Below, piece after piece: positions 44,428 to 51,869 of a DNA stretch of 64,000 nt. Positions within the stretch are counted from its first letter, which is position 1. The number at the start of each line of letters is the position of its first letter. The translations under genes and the position numbers were made by a program. Source of the stretch: Pseudonocardia halophobica (GTDB taxonomy: Bacteria > Actinomycetota > Actinomycetes > Mycobacteriales > Pseudonocardiaceae); assembly GCF_027922425.1 (NCBI RefSeq), contig NZ_BSFQ01000015.1, positions 93,230-157,229 on the forward strand. Direction: 5' to 3'. The notes under the pieces were generated by a model. The model had not been told where the DNA came from. It ran no database searches and saw only the letters and a list, made by a program, of their open reading frames with translations.

Positions 44428-45639
44428 TCAGGCTCGGGTTCGGGCGAGGGCGCGGCGGAGGGCCGCGATCAGGGCCGCGGTGCGCGGCTCGCCGAGCAGC
44501 GAGGCACCGAGCTGGTTCTGGACGTAGCCGAAGCCGACGCGCGAGCTCACGTCGCCGAAGCCGAGCGCGCCCCCGGCGCCCTGGTGCCCGAACGAGCCCT
44601 CGCCGAGCAGCGGCGACGCCGGCGTCGGGAGCTGGAAGCCGACACCGAACCGGCTCTCGCCGACGGTCACGAGGTCCGGCCCGCGGACCTGCTCGGTGCG
44701 CGCCCGGTCGAGCGCCGCCCCGGACAGGAGCCGTACGCCGTCGACCTCGCCGACGCAGGCCGCGTACAGCCGGGCGAGCGAGCGGGCGTTGGTGACGCCG
44801 TTGGCGGCCGGTTGCTCCATCGCGTGGATCGCGGGGTCGTTCCAGGTGGCCGCGTGGGGAGTCGGGAGCGCGCCGTTGGTGGACAGCACCCGGGCGAACA
44901 ACGACGACGGGTCGCTCATCGCCGCGACGACCCGCAGCACCAGCTCCTTCGCCGCCGGGTCGGTGATGAGGTCGAGCTCGGCCGGGTCGGGCACGCCGTC
45001 GATCAGCGGGGCGACCGTGCCCGACAGCTCGGCCGGCAGTCCGATCCAGAAGTGCAGGTCGAGCGGCCGGGCGATCTCGTCGGCGAACACCGTGCCGAGC
45101 GTCCGGCCGGTGACGCGGCGCACGAGCTCGCCGGTGAGCCAGCCGAAGGTCAGGGCGTGGTAGCCGTGCGCGGTCCCGGGCGCCCACAGCGGCTCCTGCG
45201 CGGCGAGCGCCTCGACGACCGGCGCGCCGCCGATCAGGTCGGCCCGGGTGAGCGGCGCGGACGGCACCGGGAGGCCCGCCTGGTGGCTCAGCAGCTGGGT
45301 GACCGAGACGGCGTCCTTGCCCGCGGCACCGAACTCCGGCCAGTACCGGGCGACCGGGGCGTCGAGGTCCAGCTCGCCGCGTTCGGCGAGGAGGTTGACC
45401 ACCATCGCGGTCGCGCCCTTGGTCGCGGAGTAGACGAGCCCGACGGTGTCGCGCTCCCACGGCCGGCCGGTCGCGGGGTCGGCGAGGCCGCCCCACAGGT
45501 CCACCACGGGCGCGCCGTCGACGTACACGGCGAGCGCGGCCCCGACGTCGCCGCGCTCGGTGAAGTTGCGGGCGAACTCGTCCCGGACCTCCTCGAATCC
45601 CGCCTCGACCTGCCCCTGGACCTGTACCGCAGTGGTCAT
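44428..45639 (-). CDS. serine hydrolase, class C beta-lactamase/EstB fold
   Basis: A 403-residue cytosolic enzyme (no signal peptide). The nucleophile motif is SATK (about 71-74, SxxK), the Tyr motif is HGYHAL (about 159-164, YxN variant with Ala), and the third motif is GHQGAGG (about 351-357). This set is typical of EstB-type esterases and lactonases rather than antibiotic-degrading lactamases. It heads an operon with the LLM oxidoreductase gene. An inverted repeat (45668-45689) lies 29 nt upstream. Confidence 0.87.
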   Translation of the reverse strand: MTTAVQVQGQVEAGFEEVRDEFARNFTERGDVGAALAVYVDGAPVVDLWGGLADPATGRPWERDTVGLVYSATKGATAMVVNLLAERGELDLDAPVARYWPEFGAAGKDAVSVTQLLSHQAGLPVPSAPLTRADLIGGAPVVEALAAQEPLWAPGTAHGYHALTFGWLTGELVRRVTGRTLGTVFADEIARPLDLHFWIGLPAELSGTVAPLIDGVPDPAELDLITDPAAKELVLRVVAAMSDPSSLFARVLSTNGALPTPHAATWNDPAIHAMEQPAANGVTNARSLARLYAACVGEVDGVRLLSGAALDRARTEQVRGPDLVTVGESRFGVGFQLPTPASPLLGEGSFGHQGAGGALGFGDVSSRVGFGYVQNQLGASLLGEPRTAALIAALRRALARTRA

Positions 45640-45667
45640 CGCGTCCTCTTCCGGTCGCCGCCGAACC

Positions 45668-45689
45668 GAACTGTACGAACGATCAGTTC
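45668..45689. promoter_or_regulatory. operator-like inverted repeat upstream of the serine hydrolase gene
   Basis: GAACTG (45668-45673) and CAGTTC (45684-45689) flank a 10-nt centre containing TACGAACGAT. The size and spacing suit a TetR-type dimer; the tetR gene lies at the end of the same strand block. Confidence 0.45.
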
Positions 45690-45800
45690 CGGTCCGGCAC
45701 CCCCGAAAGTGACACCTCGATGGCGCCCCGTCTCGTCGATTGACACTCCGTCAGCGAGCGCCCTACCGTGATCGGGACCACGACGAGGTGGGGGCTGGGG

Positions 45801-46154
45801 ATGGGCTCTCCGACATGTCCGCAGGTCCGTGAGGCGTCGCTCTCGGCGGTCGTCGCCGAGCTGCGCGAGCTCGCCGGCCGGATCGGCGACGCGCAGTTGC
45901 GCGCCGAGATCGTCGCGGGGTGCGACCGGCTCGGGGGCGACCCGCCGGAACTCGCCGACGCCCACCCCACCCCGCGCGAGCTCGACGTCCTCGCCCTGGC
46001 CGCCGCGGGCTGCCGCAACGCCGACATCGCCGGCCTGCTCGGCACCTCCACGAACGCCGTGAAGTCCCAGCTGCGGCGGGCCATGCGACGGCTCGGGGTC
46101 CGCACCCGGCACGCCGCCGTCAGCGCGGCGCGGGCCCGCGGCCTGCTGCGATGA
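45801..46154 (+). CDS. HTH-only LuxR-type regulator 1
   Basis: A 117-residue protein; the ATG at 45801 follows GAGGTGGGGG, preferred over the GTG at 45768. The N-terminal half (VREASLSAVVAELRELAGRI) predicts a helical dimerisation stretch. The C-terminal half is a LuxR HTH: PTPRELDVLALAAAGCRNAD, then IAGLLGTSTNAVKSQLRRAM. No sensor domain exists. Its stop overlaps the ATG of a paralogue (ATGA), so the pair is coupled. It is divergent from the serine hydrolase gene. Confidence 0.8.
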   Translation: MGSPTCPQVREASLSAVVAELRELAGRIGDAQLRAEIVAGCDRLGGDPPELADAHPTPRELDVLALAAAGCRNADIAGLLGTSTNAVKSQLRRAMRRLGVRTRHAAVSAARARGLLR

Positions 46155-46513
46155 TCCCCGAGGGGCCGCTGTCAGCCGCCGATCGCGAAGAGGTGCGCCG
46201 GATGTTCGCGCGGCTCCGGCGGGCCGCGACGCAGGAACCGGCGCTGCGCGGGCGGTTGACCGGGCTGCAGGCCCGGCTCGTCGAGATCGTCACGCCGGGC
46301 CGACCCGCGACCGGTGCGCCGGCGCTGTCCGCCCGCGAGATCGACGTCCTCGCCCACACCGCCCTCGGCCTGCGCAACGGCGAGACCGCCGTGCTGCTCG
46401 GGGTGTCCGCGGAGACCGTCAAGAGCTACCTGCGCAGCGCGATGACGAAGCTCGACGCCCACACCCGGCACGAGGCGGTGCTGCGGGCCCGCGAGGGCGG
46501 CGCGATCCCCTGA
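46151..46513 (+). CDS. HTH-only LuxR-type regulator 2
   Basis: A 120-residue paralogue of the preceding gene, with the same order: N-terminal helix (FARLRRAATQEPALRGRLTG), then the LuxR HTH (LSAREIDVLAHTALGLRNGE, TAVLLGVSAETVKSYLRSAM). The ATG at 46151 overlaps the upstream stop by 4 nt. Coupled production of two different small HTH subunits suggests a heterodimer or competition for one site; this is inference. Confidence 0.8.
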   Translation: MIPEGPLSAADREEVRRMFARLRRAATQEPALRGRLTGLQARLVEIVTPGRPATGAPALSAREIDVLAHTALGLRNGETAVLLGVSAETVKSYLRSAMTKLDAHTRHEAVLRAREGGAIP

Positions 46514-46523
46514 GCGGGTCCGC

Positions 46524-46640
46524 TCAGGTGCGGCGGTAGTGCAGCGCGACCGCACCGTGCGCGTGGATCTGGGTGCCGTACAGGGACCAGTCCGAGGCCG
46601 GGAGCTCGGCGTCGAACAGCCGGAGCCCGCCGCCGACCCT
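46524..46640 (-). pseudogene. C-terminal remnant of a RibD/dihydrofolate reductase-like gene
   Basis: Minus-strand codons 46634-46524 read GGGLRLFDAELPASDW and end GAVALHYRRT before TGA. This is the characteristic C-terminal end of small RibD-C/dihydrofolate-reductase-fold proteins (GGxRLFD ... LxYRR). About 36 codons remain; the rest of the family's 180 residues is absent and the lipoprotein gene stop lies 2 nt away. It is a decayed fragment; the identification rests on short motifs. Confidence 0.5.
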
Positions 46641-46641
46641 C

Positions 46642-46971
46642 CTAGGGCCGGACCCGCACGACGACCTCGGCGTCGGTGACCCGCTCGACGCCGACGGTGA
46701 AGCCGCCGGCCTCGGTCTGGCCGCCGACCGGCACCCGGACCTGCTGGCCGGCGACCTGGATCTCGGCCACGTCGTTCTCCACGCCGACCAGCCGCGCCTC
46801 GACCCCGAGGACGGAGACGGACGCGTCCCCGCTGCGCGGGAAGGTGACGGTGCAGCCGTCGAGCCCGCACTGGGTGCTCGACGACCCGCCCCCGCACCCG
46901 GCCAGGCCGAGCGTGAGGACGGCCGCGGCGAGGCCGGTCAGGAGCCGGCGGGATCTCGGGAGTGCGCGCAC
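46642..46971 (-). CDS. small lipoprotein
   Basis: A 109-residue exported protein. The GTG at 46971 lies exactly 7 nt after TAGGAT (46984-46979), a leaderless promoter, which decides this start over longer frames. The signal peptide has basic RALPRSRR, a hydrophobic core LLTGLAAAVLTLGL and lipobox LAGC (Cys near 24), followed by a Gly/Ser linker. The mature part is beta-rich with a Cys pair (STQCGLDGCTVTF). No family is recognised. Confidence 0.78.
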   Translation of the reverse strand: MRALPRSRRLLTGLAAAVLTLGLAGCGGGSSSTQCGLDGCTVTFPRSGDASVSVLGVEARLVGVENDVAEIQVAGQQVRVPVGGQTEAGGFTVGVERVTDAEVVVRVRP

Positions 46972-46984
46972 GGCCGAGATCCTA
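46969..46984 (-). promoter_or_regulatory. leaderless -10 element of the lipoprotein gene
   Basis: Minus-strand TAGGAT (46984-46979), 7-nt spacer, GTG (46971-46969). Confidence 0.6.
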
Positions 46985-47017
46985 GCGCCGGGTTTGTCTG
47001 GTTCCGAGGCCGCCCGT

Positions 47018-47335
47018 TCAGAGCGCGGCCGCAACGGCCTCGGCGAACACACGGTCCGTGTCGTAGACCGGCTCCCAGGTCATGTGGGCGACGTGACCGT
47101 AGTTCTGCATGTGGAAGACCTGGTACGCGGCGAAGGAGTCCGGGTCGTCGACCTCGATGAGGACGTAGCCGCCCCACGCCGAGCCGAGGCTCTTCTGGTG
47201 CGCGACACCCTTGTCCACGTTGCCGTAGTTGCCGGTCCTGGCCATCGCCCGGAAAGCCTCGGCCCAGGCCGCGTCGATGTCGGCCTTGGTCGCGCCGTCG
47301 CGGTAGACGAACTTCTGCAGGTAGATCTGGCCCAT
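47018..47335 (-). CDS. conserved small protein, dimeric alpha/beta-barrel-like
   Basis: A 105-residue cytosolic protein with GGGAGGGG before its ATG. It opens with MGQIYLQKFVYRDGATKAD, continues with a helix and the strand GYVLIEVDDPDSFAAYQVFH, and ends with a helix. The order of strand, helix and strand recalls ferredoxin-like dimeric alpha/beta barrels (antibiotic-monooxygenase or DUF3303-like folds). Several His and Tyr in FHMQNYGHVAHMTWE could line a pocket. The function is unknown; the next upstream gene on this strand is a membrane protein 83 nt away. Confidence 0.65.
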   Translation of the reverse strand: MGQIYLQKFVYRDGATKADIDAAWAEAFRAMARTGNYGNVDKGVAHQKSLGSAWGGYVLIEVDDPDSFAAYQVFHMQNYGHVAHMTWEPVYDTDRVFAEAVAAAL

Positions 47336-47418
47336 GACCCCTCCCGGTGCCTCCATCGGACCGGACGACGGTCCCCGGGGGCGCCGGCCGCGAATAGAGC
47401 CGGAGGGCCCCCGGCGCG

Positions 47419-47979
47419 TCAGGAGGCCACGTAGAGGGCGATCACGAGCAGCGGGGCGAGGACGTCGTACCAGAGGATGAAGCCGGCGTTGCCCGCCTCC
47501 CGGTTGCCCTGCCGCACGATCTGCACGACGTGCCCGACCGCGGCACCGAGGTAGAAGATCGCGAAGGCGAGCACGGCGGCGAGCTGGAACTGCCGGTCGA
47601 AACCGCTGCCCGCGAGGATCCCGAGCACCCCGATCAGCACCCCGGCCAGCCCGACCTCCCGCTGGAACGGGTTGCCGGCCGGCCAGCCGATCGACCTCGC
47701 GATGGGGTCGGGGAACATCAGGTGCCCGCAACCGACGATCAGCGAGTTGACGCCCGCGAGCCAGACCAGGGCGTTGAGCAGGCTCGCGGCGGTGAACCCG
47801 GCCCAGCCCGACGTCGCGACCTGCACGATCTCGGCCACGACGAACCCGGCGAGCCCGACGTGGGTCGTCATGCCGAGCAGCCGCAGGACGACCGGCGGCG
47901 GCCCCTGGTCCTCCTCGGCGGGCACGACCGGCAGCTCGGCCGTCGGCGGCGGGTCGACGGAGCGTTCGGGTACCGGCAC
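47419..47979 (-). CDS. DUF6790-like membrane protein
   Basis: A 186-residue protein from GTG 47979 (VPVPERSVDPPPTAEL) with GGGAGGG upstream, preferred over the longer frame. After a Pro-rich cytoplasmic start come five hydrophobic segments (about 30-55, 65-85, 105-125, 128-148, 160-185). GHLMFPDPIARSIGWPAGNP (about 84-103) and NPFQREVGLAG are blocks of a small actinobacterial/proteobacterial membrane family (DUF6790). The role is unknown. Confidence 0.7.
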   Translation of the reverse strand: MPVPERSVDPPPTAELPVVPAEEDQGPPPVVLRLLGMTTHVGLAGFVVAEIVQVATSGWAGFTAASLLNALVWLAGVNSLIVGCGHLMFPDPIARSIGWPAGNPFQREVGLAGVLIGVLGILAGSGFDRQFQLAAVLAFAIFYLGAAVGHVVQIVRQGNREAGNAGFILWYDVLAPLLVIALYVAS

Positions 47980-48114
47980 GTGTCCCTCCCGGCCTTGGGG
48001 TCCTGACGGCCGGTTCGCCGCGGGAGCGGGCGGCGTTAGCGGCGGCACGACGGCGCCCGTCGTGATCCACTGGCAGGGAAGTCCCCGCGACCGCGATCAC
48101 CCGGGAGCCCGCCC

Positions 48115-49020
48115 GTGCCGCTCGACCCGCAGTTCCGCACTGTCCTCGACACCCTCGCCGCGGCCGGCTTCACCGGCCTGACCGATGGCGACGCGCTCAC
48201 CGTGCGCGAGCGGTACCGGACGCTGGCACTGTCCCGGCGCGGGCCGGGGTTCGTGCCGGAGCCGGTCGCCGCGGTGGAGGACACGACGGCCGACGGGGTC
48301 CCGGTTCGGATCTTCATGCCGGCGCAGGACCGCGGGCTCGCCGTGGTGTACCTGCACGGCGGCGGCTGGGTGATGGGCGACCTGGACACCCACGACCCCC
48401 TGTGCCGCCGCGTGGCCAATGCGCTCGGCGCGGTCGTGGTGTCCGTGGACTACCGGCTCGCGCCCGAGCACCCCTTCCCCTCCGGGCTCGACGACGCCCT
48501 CACCGTGCTGCGCTGGACGCTCGCCCGCCACCCCGACCGGCCGGTCGGCGCCGCCGGGGACAGCGCGGGCGCCTCGCTCGCCGCCGGCGTCGCACTGCGG
48601 GCGCGCGACGCCGGCCTCCCGCTGGCCGGCCAGCTGCTGTTCTACCCCGCCACCGACCCGGCGATGGCCTCGCCGTCGGTGCGCGACAACGGCGAGGGCT
48701 ACTTCCTCACCCACGCCGACATGGTCTGGTTCCTCGAGCAGTACGCGCCGGGCGGCGGGACCGGCGTACCCGAGGTGGACCTGCTGGCGGCCGAGGTGGG
48801 CGGGGTGGCGCCCGCCGTCGTCGCGACCGCGGAGTTCGACCCGCTCCGCGACGAGGGCGGGGCCTACGTCGAGCGCCTCGCCGCCGCGGGCGTGCCCGTC
48901 GAGCACCTGCCCGGGCCCGGCCTCATCCACGGCTACGCGGCCTTCCTCGGGGTCGTCGACGCCGCCGACGCGACGGCCGTGCAGGCCCTCGACTCCTTCG
49001 GCCAGGTGCTCACGCGGTGA
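48115..49020 (+). CDS. alpha/beta hydrolase, hormone-sensitive-lipase family esterase
   Basis: A 301-residue enzyme with all family motifs: the oxyanion-hole YLHGGGWVMGDLDTHD (about 79-94), YRLAPEHPFP (about 115-124), the nucleophile elbow GDSAGASLA (about 148-156), the acid in TAEFDPLRDEG (about 240-250) and the base in GLIHGYAAF (about 268-276). It should hydrolyse short-acyl esters. GTG start with GGGAG 8 nt upstream. It is a single gene converging on the DUF6197 gene. Confidence 0.9.
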   Translation: MPLDPQFRTVLDTLAAAGFTGLTDGDALTVRERYRTLALSRRGPGFVPEPVAAVEDTTADGVPVRIFMPAQDRGLAVVYLHGGGWVMGDLDTHDPLCRRVANALGAVVVSVDYRLAPEHPFPSGLDDALTVLRWTLARHPDRPVGAAGDSAGASLAAGVALRARDAGLPLAGQLLFYPATDPAMASPSVRDNGEGYFLTHADMVWFLEQYAPGGGTGVPEVDLLAAEVGGVAPAVVATAEFDPLRDEGGAYVERLAAAGVPVEHLPGPGLIHGYAAFLGVVDAADATAVQALDSFGQVLTR

Positions 49021-49065
49021 ATCCGGCGGCCCGGGGAGGTGGTTCAGGGGCCCGCCCCGCTCCCG

Positions 49066-49512
49066 TCAGCCGACCGGCGCGAGGCGCTCCGCCCGCTCGA
49101 GCAGGGCGACGACGTCGTCGCGGGTGCGGTGCGGCGCGTCGTTCCACGCGGTGAGGTCGCGGATCACGGCCGCGCCCCACGGTCCGCGCAGCGCCGGCGC
49201 GCGCCGCCCGGCCGCGCCCGGCAGGCACCGCCAGACGTGCGCGATCCACGGCATCGCGTCCCGCTCGACGTTGACCAGCCGGCCCCCGCGGTGGGCCGCG
49301 ACGGTCAGCGCCGCCACCAGGCAGGCCTGCTCCACCTCGTCCGGCCGCGGCGGCCCGGCGAGCAGCCGCGCCACCCTCGACGGGCGGTTGTCCGTGCACC
49401 AGCCGTGCTGCAACCACCCGCGCTCCACGATCCCGCGGGCCACCGCGAGAACACTCCGCTCGGGCGTCCGGCGGAGAGGCCGGACCCCGGGCTCGACCAG
49501 ACAGACGGCCAT
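49066..49512 (-). CDS. DUF6197-like protein
   Basis: A 148-residue protein from ATG 49512 with GGGAGGAG 5 nt upstream; a start nine codons earlier lacks a ribosome site. Features: RGWLQHGWCTDNRPSRVARL near 35-54, a predicted helix bundle, and AWNDAPHRTRDDVVALLERA (about 122-141). This matches a short actinobacterial family (DUF6197) without known function. The His/Trp/Cys content (WCTDN, HVWRCLP) may indicate a cofactor or metal, but no defined motif is present. Confidence 0.7.
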   Translation of the reverse strand: MAVCLVEPGVRPLRRTPERSVLAVARGIVERGWLQHGWCTDNRPSRVARLLAGPPRPDEVEQACLVAALTVAAHRGGRLVNVERDAMPWIAHVWRCLPGAAGRRAPALRGPWGAAVIRDLTAWNDAPHRTRDDVVALLERAERLAPVG

Positions 49513-49579
49513 CGCCGCTCCTCCCGCTCGCTGCCCCACCTCGCAGTGTGGGCCGGGAGCCGCCTGCGCGGTAGGGCCT

Positions 49580-49750
49580 TCATCGCCGCTGCGGGCACAC
49601 CGCCCGGACCGCGCCGACCAGCCTGACCACGTCGTCGGCGTGCAGGTGGACCGCGGTGAGCTTTACGGTCCCGTGGCGCGGCAGGTCGACCACGACCGGT
49701 TCGCCGAGGCCTACCGGCGGTGATACGTCCGGAGCCCCTCGCACGAGCAT
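49580..49750 (-). CDS. possible 56-aa small protein
   Basis: A short minus-strand frame with 95 percent G/C third positions over its last 40 codons (PVVVDLPRHGTVKLTAVHLH and following, ending VCPQRR). Starts at ATG 49750 or GTG 49744 have no good ribosome site. The plus strand here is also open, so coding sense is uncertain. It may be a gene fragment, as the adjacent sequence is a decayed methyltransferase end. Confidence 0.3.
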   Translation of the reverse strand: MLVRGAPDVSPPVGLGEPVVVDLPRHGTVKLTAVHLHADDVVRLVGAVRAVCPQRR

Positions 49751-49778
49751 CGGGAGGAGAACCTCGCACCGAACCGGA

Positions 49779-49868
49779 GTGGCGGGACCTGCTCGCGAGC
49801 GCCGGGTTCCGGGTCGGGAGCATCGTCCCCGCAGGGCCGGGGCGGTCGGTGATCGAAGCGATCCGTCG
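49779..49868 (+). pseudogene. C-terminal fragment of an O-methyltransferase gene
   Basis: Plus-strand codons read RTEPEWRDLLASAGFRVGSI and end PGRSVIEAIR. This is the C-terminal signature of Methyltransf_2-type O-methyltransferases: the intact enzyme at 56780-57865 ends RTEEEYRRLLARAGLRLRRV and SVLEAV. About 30 codons remain, with no SAM-binding part upstream. It is a remnant of a relative of that gene, lying 7 kb away. A 14-bp inverted repeat starts inside its end. Confidence 0.65.
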
Positions 49869-49906
49869 AGATGAACATGGTGGTCGGCAGACGTTCATCT
49901 CGACGG
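49863..49906. repeat. 14-bp perfect inverted repeat, 16-nt centre
   Basis: CCGTCGAGATGAAC (49863-49876) and GTTCATCTCGACGG (49893-49906). The arms are not especially GC-rich, so chance or coding bias is an unlikely cause. It sits at the end of the methyltransferase remnant and could be a terminator, a protein site or an inverted repeat left by a mobile element. Confidence 0.6.
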
Positions 49907-50020
49907 CCAGAGTCGGCCGCAGCCAGCCAGCCGGCGCGCACGGACGCGACCCTCCGACAGCACCTCGCCCAGCCGCCCCACACCGCGGTTCGACCAGCAC
50001 CCCCGACCACCCACCGCCCC

Positions 50021-50665
50021 TCAGATCGCTCCGAGCAGCATGACCGCCATGGAAGCGGCAGCGATGAGGTGTGCGACGGCGGCGACCCGAGCCGTGCGCA
50101 GCGCGCCGAGCCGCGCACCCGCAGCCACCCGGTCCGAGCCGGCGCAGGGCGCGGCGGCGGGCGGACCGCCGACCGTGACCGGGAGGTGCGGCACGACCCG
50201 GTGCGCGGCGCAGGCCCAGCGGTCGCCGCACCGCATCCCGTGCCACGCGAAGTAGCCGACCAGCAGGAGCGACACCCCGGAGACCCAGATCGGCACACCG
50301 GCCACCGCTCCGTGCCCCGAGTGCCCGGCACTCGGCACCTGACCACCGTGCGGACTCAGGACCAGCATGAAGAGCATCGCGAGGCCGCAGACCACGTGGT
50401 GCGCGGCGTCGTCGGCGGCCGGGCCGTCGCGGAGGGCGGCGGCCGTGAACCAGGCGGCGCTGAGGCCGAACAGGACCGACCAGGCCACGGACGGCAACGG
50501 GTCGAGGGTCGGCGAGAACATCGAGGCCATCCCGAGAGCCATCGCGACGTGGGCCAGCTCCCCGGCGGCGGGGCGGCCGTCGCGTCGGGCGGTCACCAGA
50601 CGGACGACGTGCAGCAGGCCCACGCCGACCAGGACCGCGGACACTCCGGCATCGAACCAGGCCAT
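50021..50665 (-). CDS. DUF5134 integral membrane protein
   Basis: A 214-residue protein from ATG 50665 (MAWFDAGVSAVLVGVGLLHV); the upstream open frame is Arg-rich and not membrane-like. About six TM segments are present. Conserved His positions (LLHVVRL, ELAHVAMALGMASMF, DAAHHVVCGLAMLFM, FAWHGMRCGD) match actinobacterial DUF5134 proteins, suspected to bind a metal or haem in the membrane. The actual role is unknown. The C-terminal segment LIAAASMAVMLLGAI ends the chain. Confidence 0.78.
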   Translation of the reverse strand: MAWFDAGVSAVLVGVGLLHVVRLVTARRDGRPAAGELAHVAMALGMASMFSPTLDPLPSVAWSVLFGLSAAWFTAAALRDGPAADDAAHHVVCGLAMLFMLVLSPHGGQVPSAGHSGHGAVAGVPIWVSGVSLLLVGYFAWHGMRCGDRWACAAHRVVPHLPVTVGGPPAAAPCAGSDRVAAGARLGALRTARVAAVAHLIAAASMAVMLLGAI

Positions 50666-51203
50666 GGGCGGGCGGGTCCCTTCGTCGCGAGGAGATCTGG
50701 GCGGGCACCTCCGGAGAGTGCGTGACCCGGTGCGGGCCGTCACGAGAGAACTGCACCGTCTCCGCGTTCCGGACACGTTCCCGTCGCGGTACGAGCGCGC
50801 GCCCTTCTGGGCGGAGATGCCGGTCCCCGTGTCACCTGCATGACCGTGCGTCGAGACGCGATGACGAGTGCTTCACCGTGGAGCGCCCACGCAGTGAGAT
50901 CCGCACGGACCTGCACGTCAGACGCGCATCGCTCCCCGAACCGACGCGCGATGCCGCCCCGCACCTGCCGCGCGACGACCGCACCGATGTGGGTGACGAC
51001 CCCCGCGGGCGATCGCGGCGCGTGACAACACCCAGGTCAGCGCCCCGCGGCCCGAGCTTCTCAACCCTGTTCGTCATCGTGTGAGGGCGAGTTGACCCTG
51101 CCGTCATCGAGCGGCCCCGGTCCGGACACGCACACCGGGAGGGATCTCCCGCATCCGTCCGGCACCCCCGCCCGGACGTGACGTCCCGCGGAAGGAGCTC
51201 GGC
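50666..51203. other. 538-nt intergenic region without a convincing gene
   Basis: Several short frames are open but have mixed third positions and no family match. A small hairpin CGGGAG-GGAT-CTCCCG (51136-51151) and the GGAAGGAG ribosome site (51191-51198) of the following regulator are visible. No clear -35/-10 pair was found. Confidence 0.5.
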
Positions 51204-51869
51204 ATGGAGGTCCTGGTCCTGACCACCGCACCCGGCGGGCGTTCGGTGCTGCCCGCACTCGACCTGCTCGACCACACCGTGCGCGCGACGGCGCCGTCCG
51301 TCAGCGCCTTCCTCGACGCGGGGCGCTGCGACGTCGTGCTCGTCGACGGACGCCGCCAGCCACGGGCCGCCCTCGAGCTCGTGGCCCTGGTCGCGACGGC
51401 CGCGCGCGGCACACCCGTCGTGTTCGTCGCCGACGAGACCTGCCTCGCCGGCCTCCCACGAGGACTCGGCGTAACTCAGCTGGTCTTGTCCGACGCCGGC
51501 CCCGCCGAGGTCGACGCCCGGCTACGGCTGGCGCGACGACGGTCGGTCGACCCGCGACACGGTTCCGAGCATCCGGTCGTGGTGCGGGTGGGCCCGTTCG
51601 AACTCGACCCGTACGCCTACACGATCCGGCTCCAGCACCGGCCGCTCCCGTTGACCCATCGGGAGTTCGAGCTGCTCGGCGCCCTGTTGGCAGAGGCCGG
51701 GCGCCCGTTGTCCCGGGAACGTCTGCTCGGTCTCGTCGACGGCGGCGGCGACGGGACCAGCCCGCGGGCGGTCGATTGCCACATCCGCGCCATCCGCGCG
51801 AAGCTCGGTGCGCACCGGAGCAGCATCCGCACCGTCCGCGGGCTCGGTTACCTGGTCGCCGCGGGGTGA
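51204..51869 (+). CDS. GlnR-type orphan winged-helix response regulator A
   Basis: A 221-residue OmpR-family regulator. The N-terminal atypical receiver (about 1-105) opens MEVLVLTTAPGGRSVLPALD and keeps an Asp in CDVVLVDGR but lacks the acidic pocket of phosphorylated receivers, as in GlnR. DAGPAEVDARLRLA is a GlnR hallmark. The C-terminal winged helix reads LTHREFELLGALLAEAGRPL, then RAVDCHIRAIRAKLG and RTVRGLGYLV. GlnR controls nitrogen genes in actinobacteria. A paralogue lies tail-to-tail with a 22-nt overlap. Which of the two, if either, is the orthologue of GlnR cannot be decided here. Confidence 0.85.
   Translation: MEVLVLTTAPGGRSVLPALDLLDHTVRATAPSVSAFLDAGRCDVVLVDGRRQPRAALELVALVATAARGTPVVFVADETCLAGLPRGLGVTQLVLSDAGPAEVDARLRLARRRSVDPRHGSEHPVVVRVGPFELDPYAYTIRLQHRPLPLTHREFELLGALLAEAGRPLSRERLLGLVDGGGDGTSPRAVDCHIRAIRAKLGAHRSSIRTVRGLGYLVAAG

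Noticed and set aside
44428..45639. Antibiotic-resistance beta-lactamase
   Set aside because: No signal peptide, and the YxN motif is changed to YHA; the protein fits EstB-type esterases better.
49590..49723. Plus-strand frame ending DHDRFAEAYRR
   Set aside because: It could be the end of a decayed gene, but the opposite strand has better codon use and I recognise no family for either.
50722..51084. A 120-codon plus-strand frame in the 50.7-51.2 kb gap
   Set aside because: Mixed third positions, Arg/Ser-rich composition, no ribosome site and no recognisable domain.
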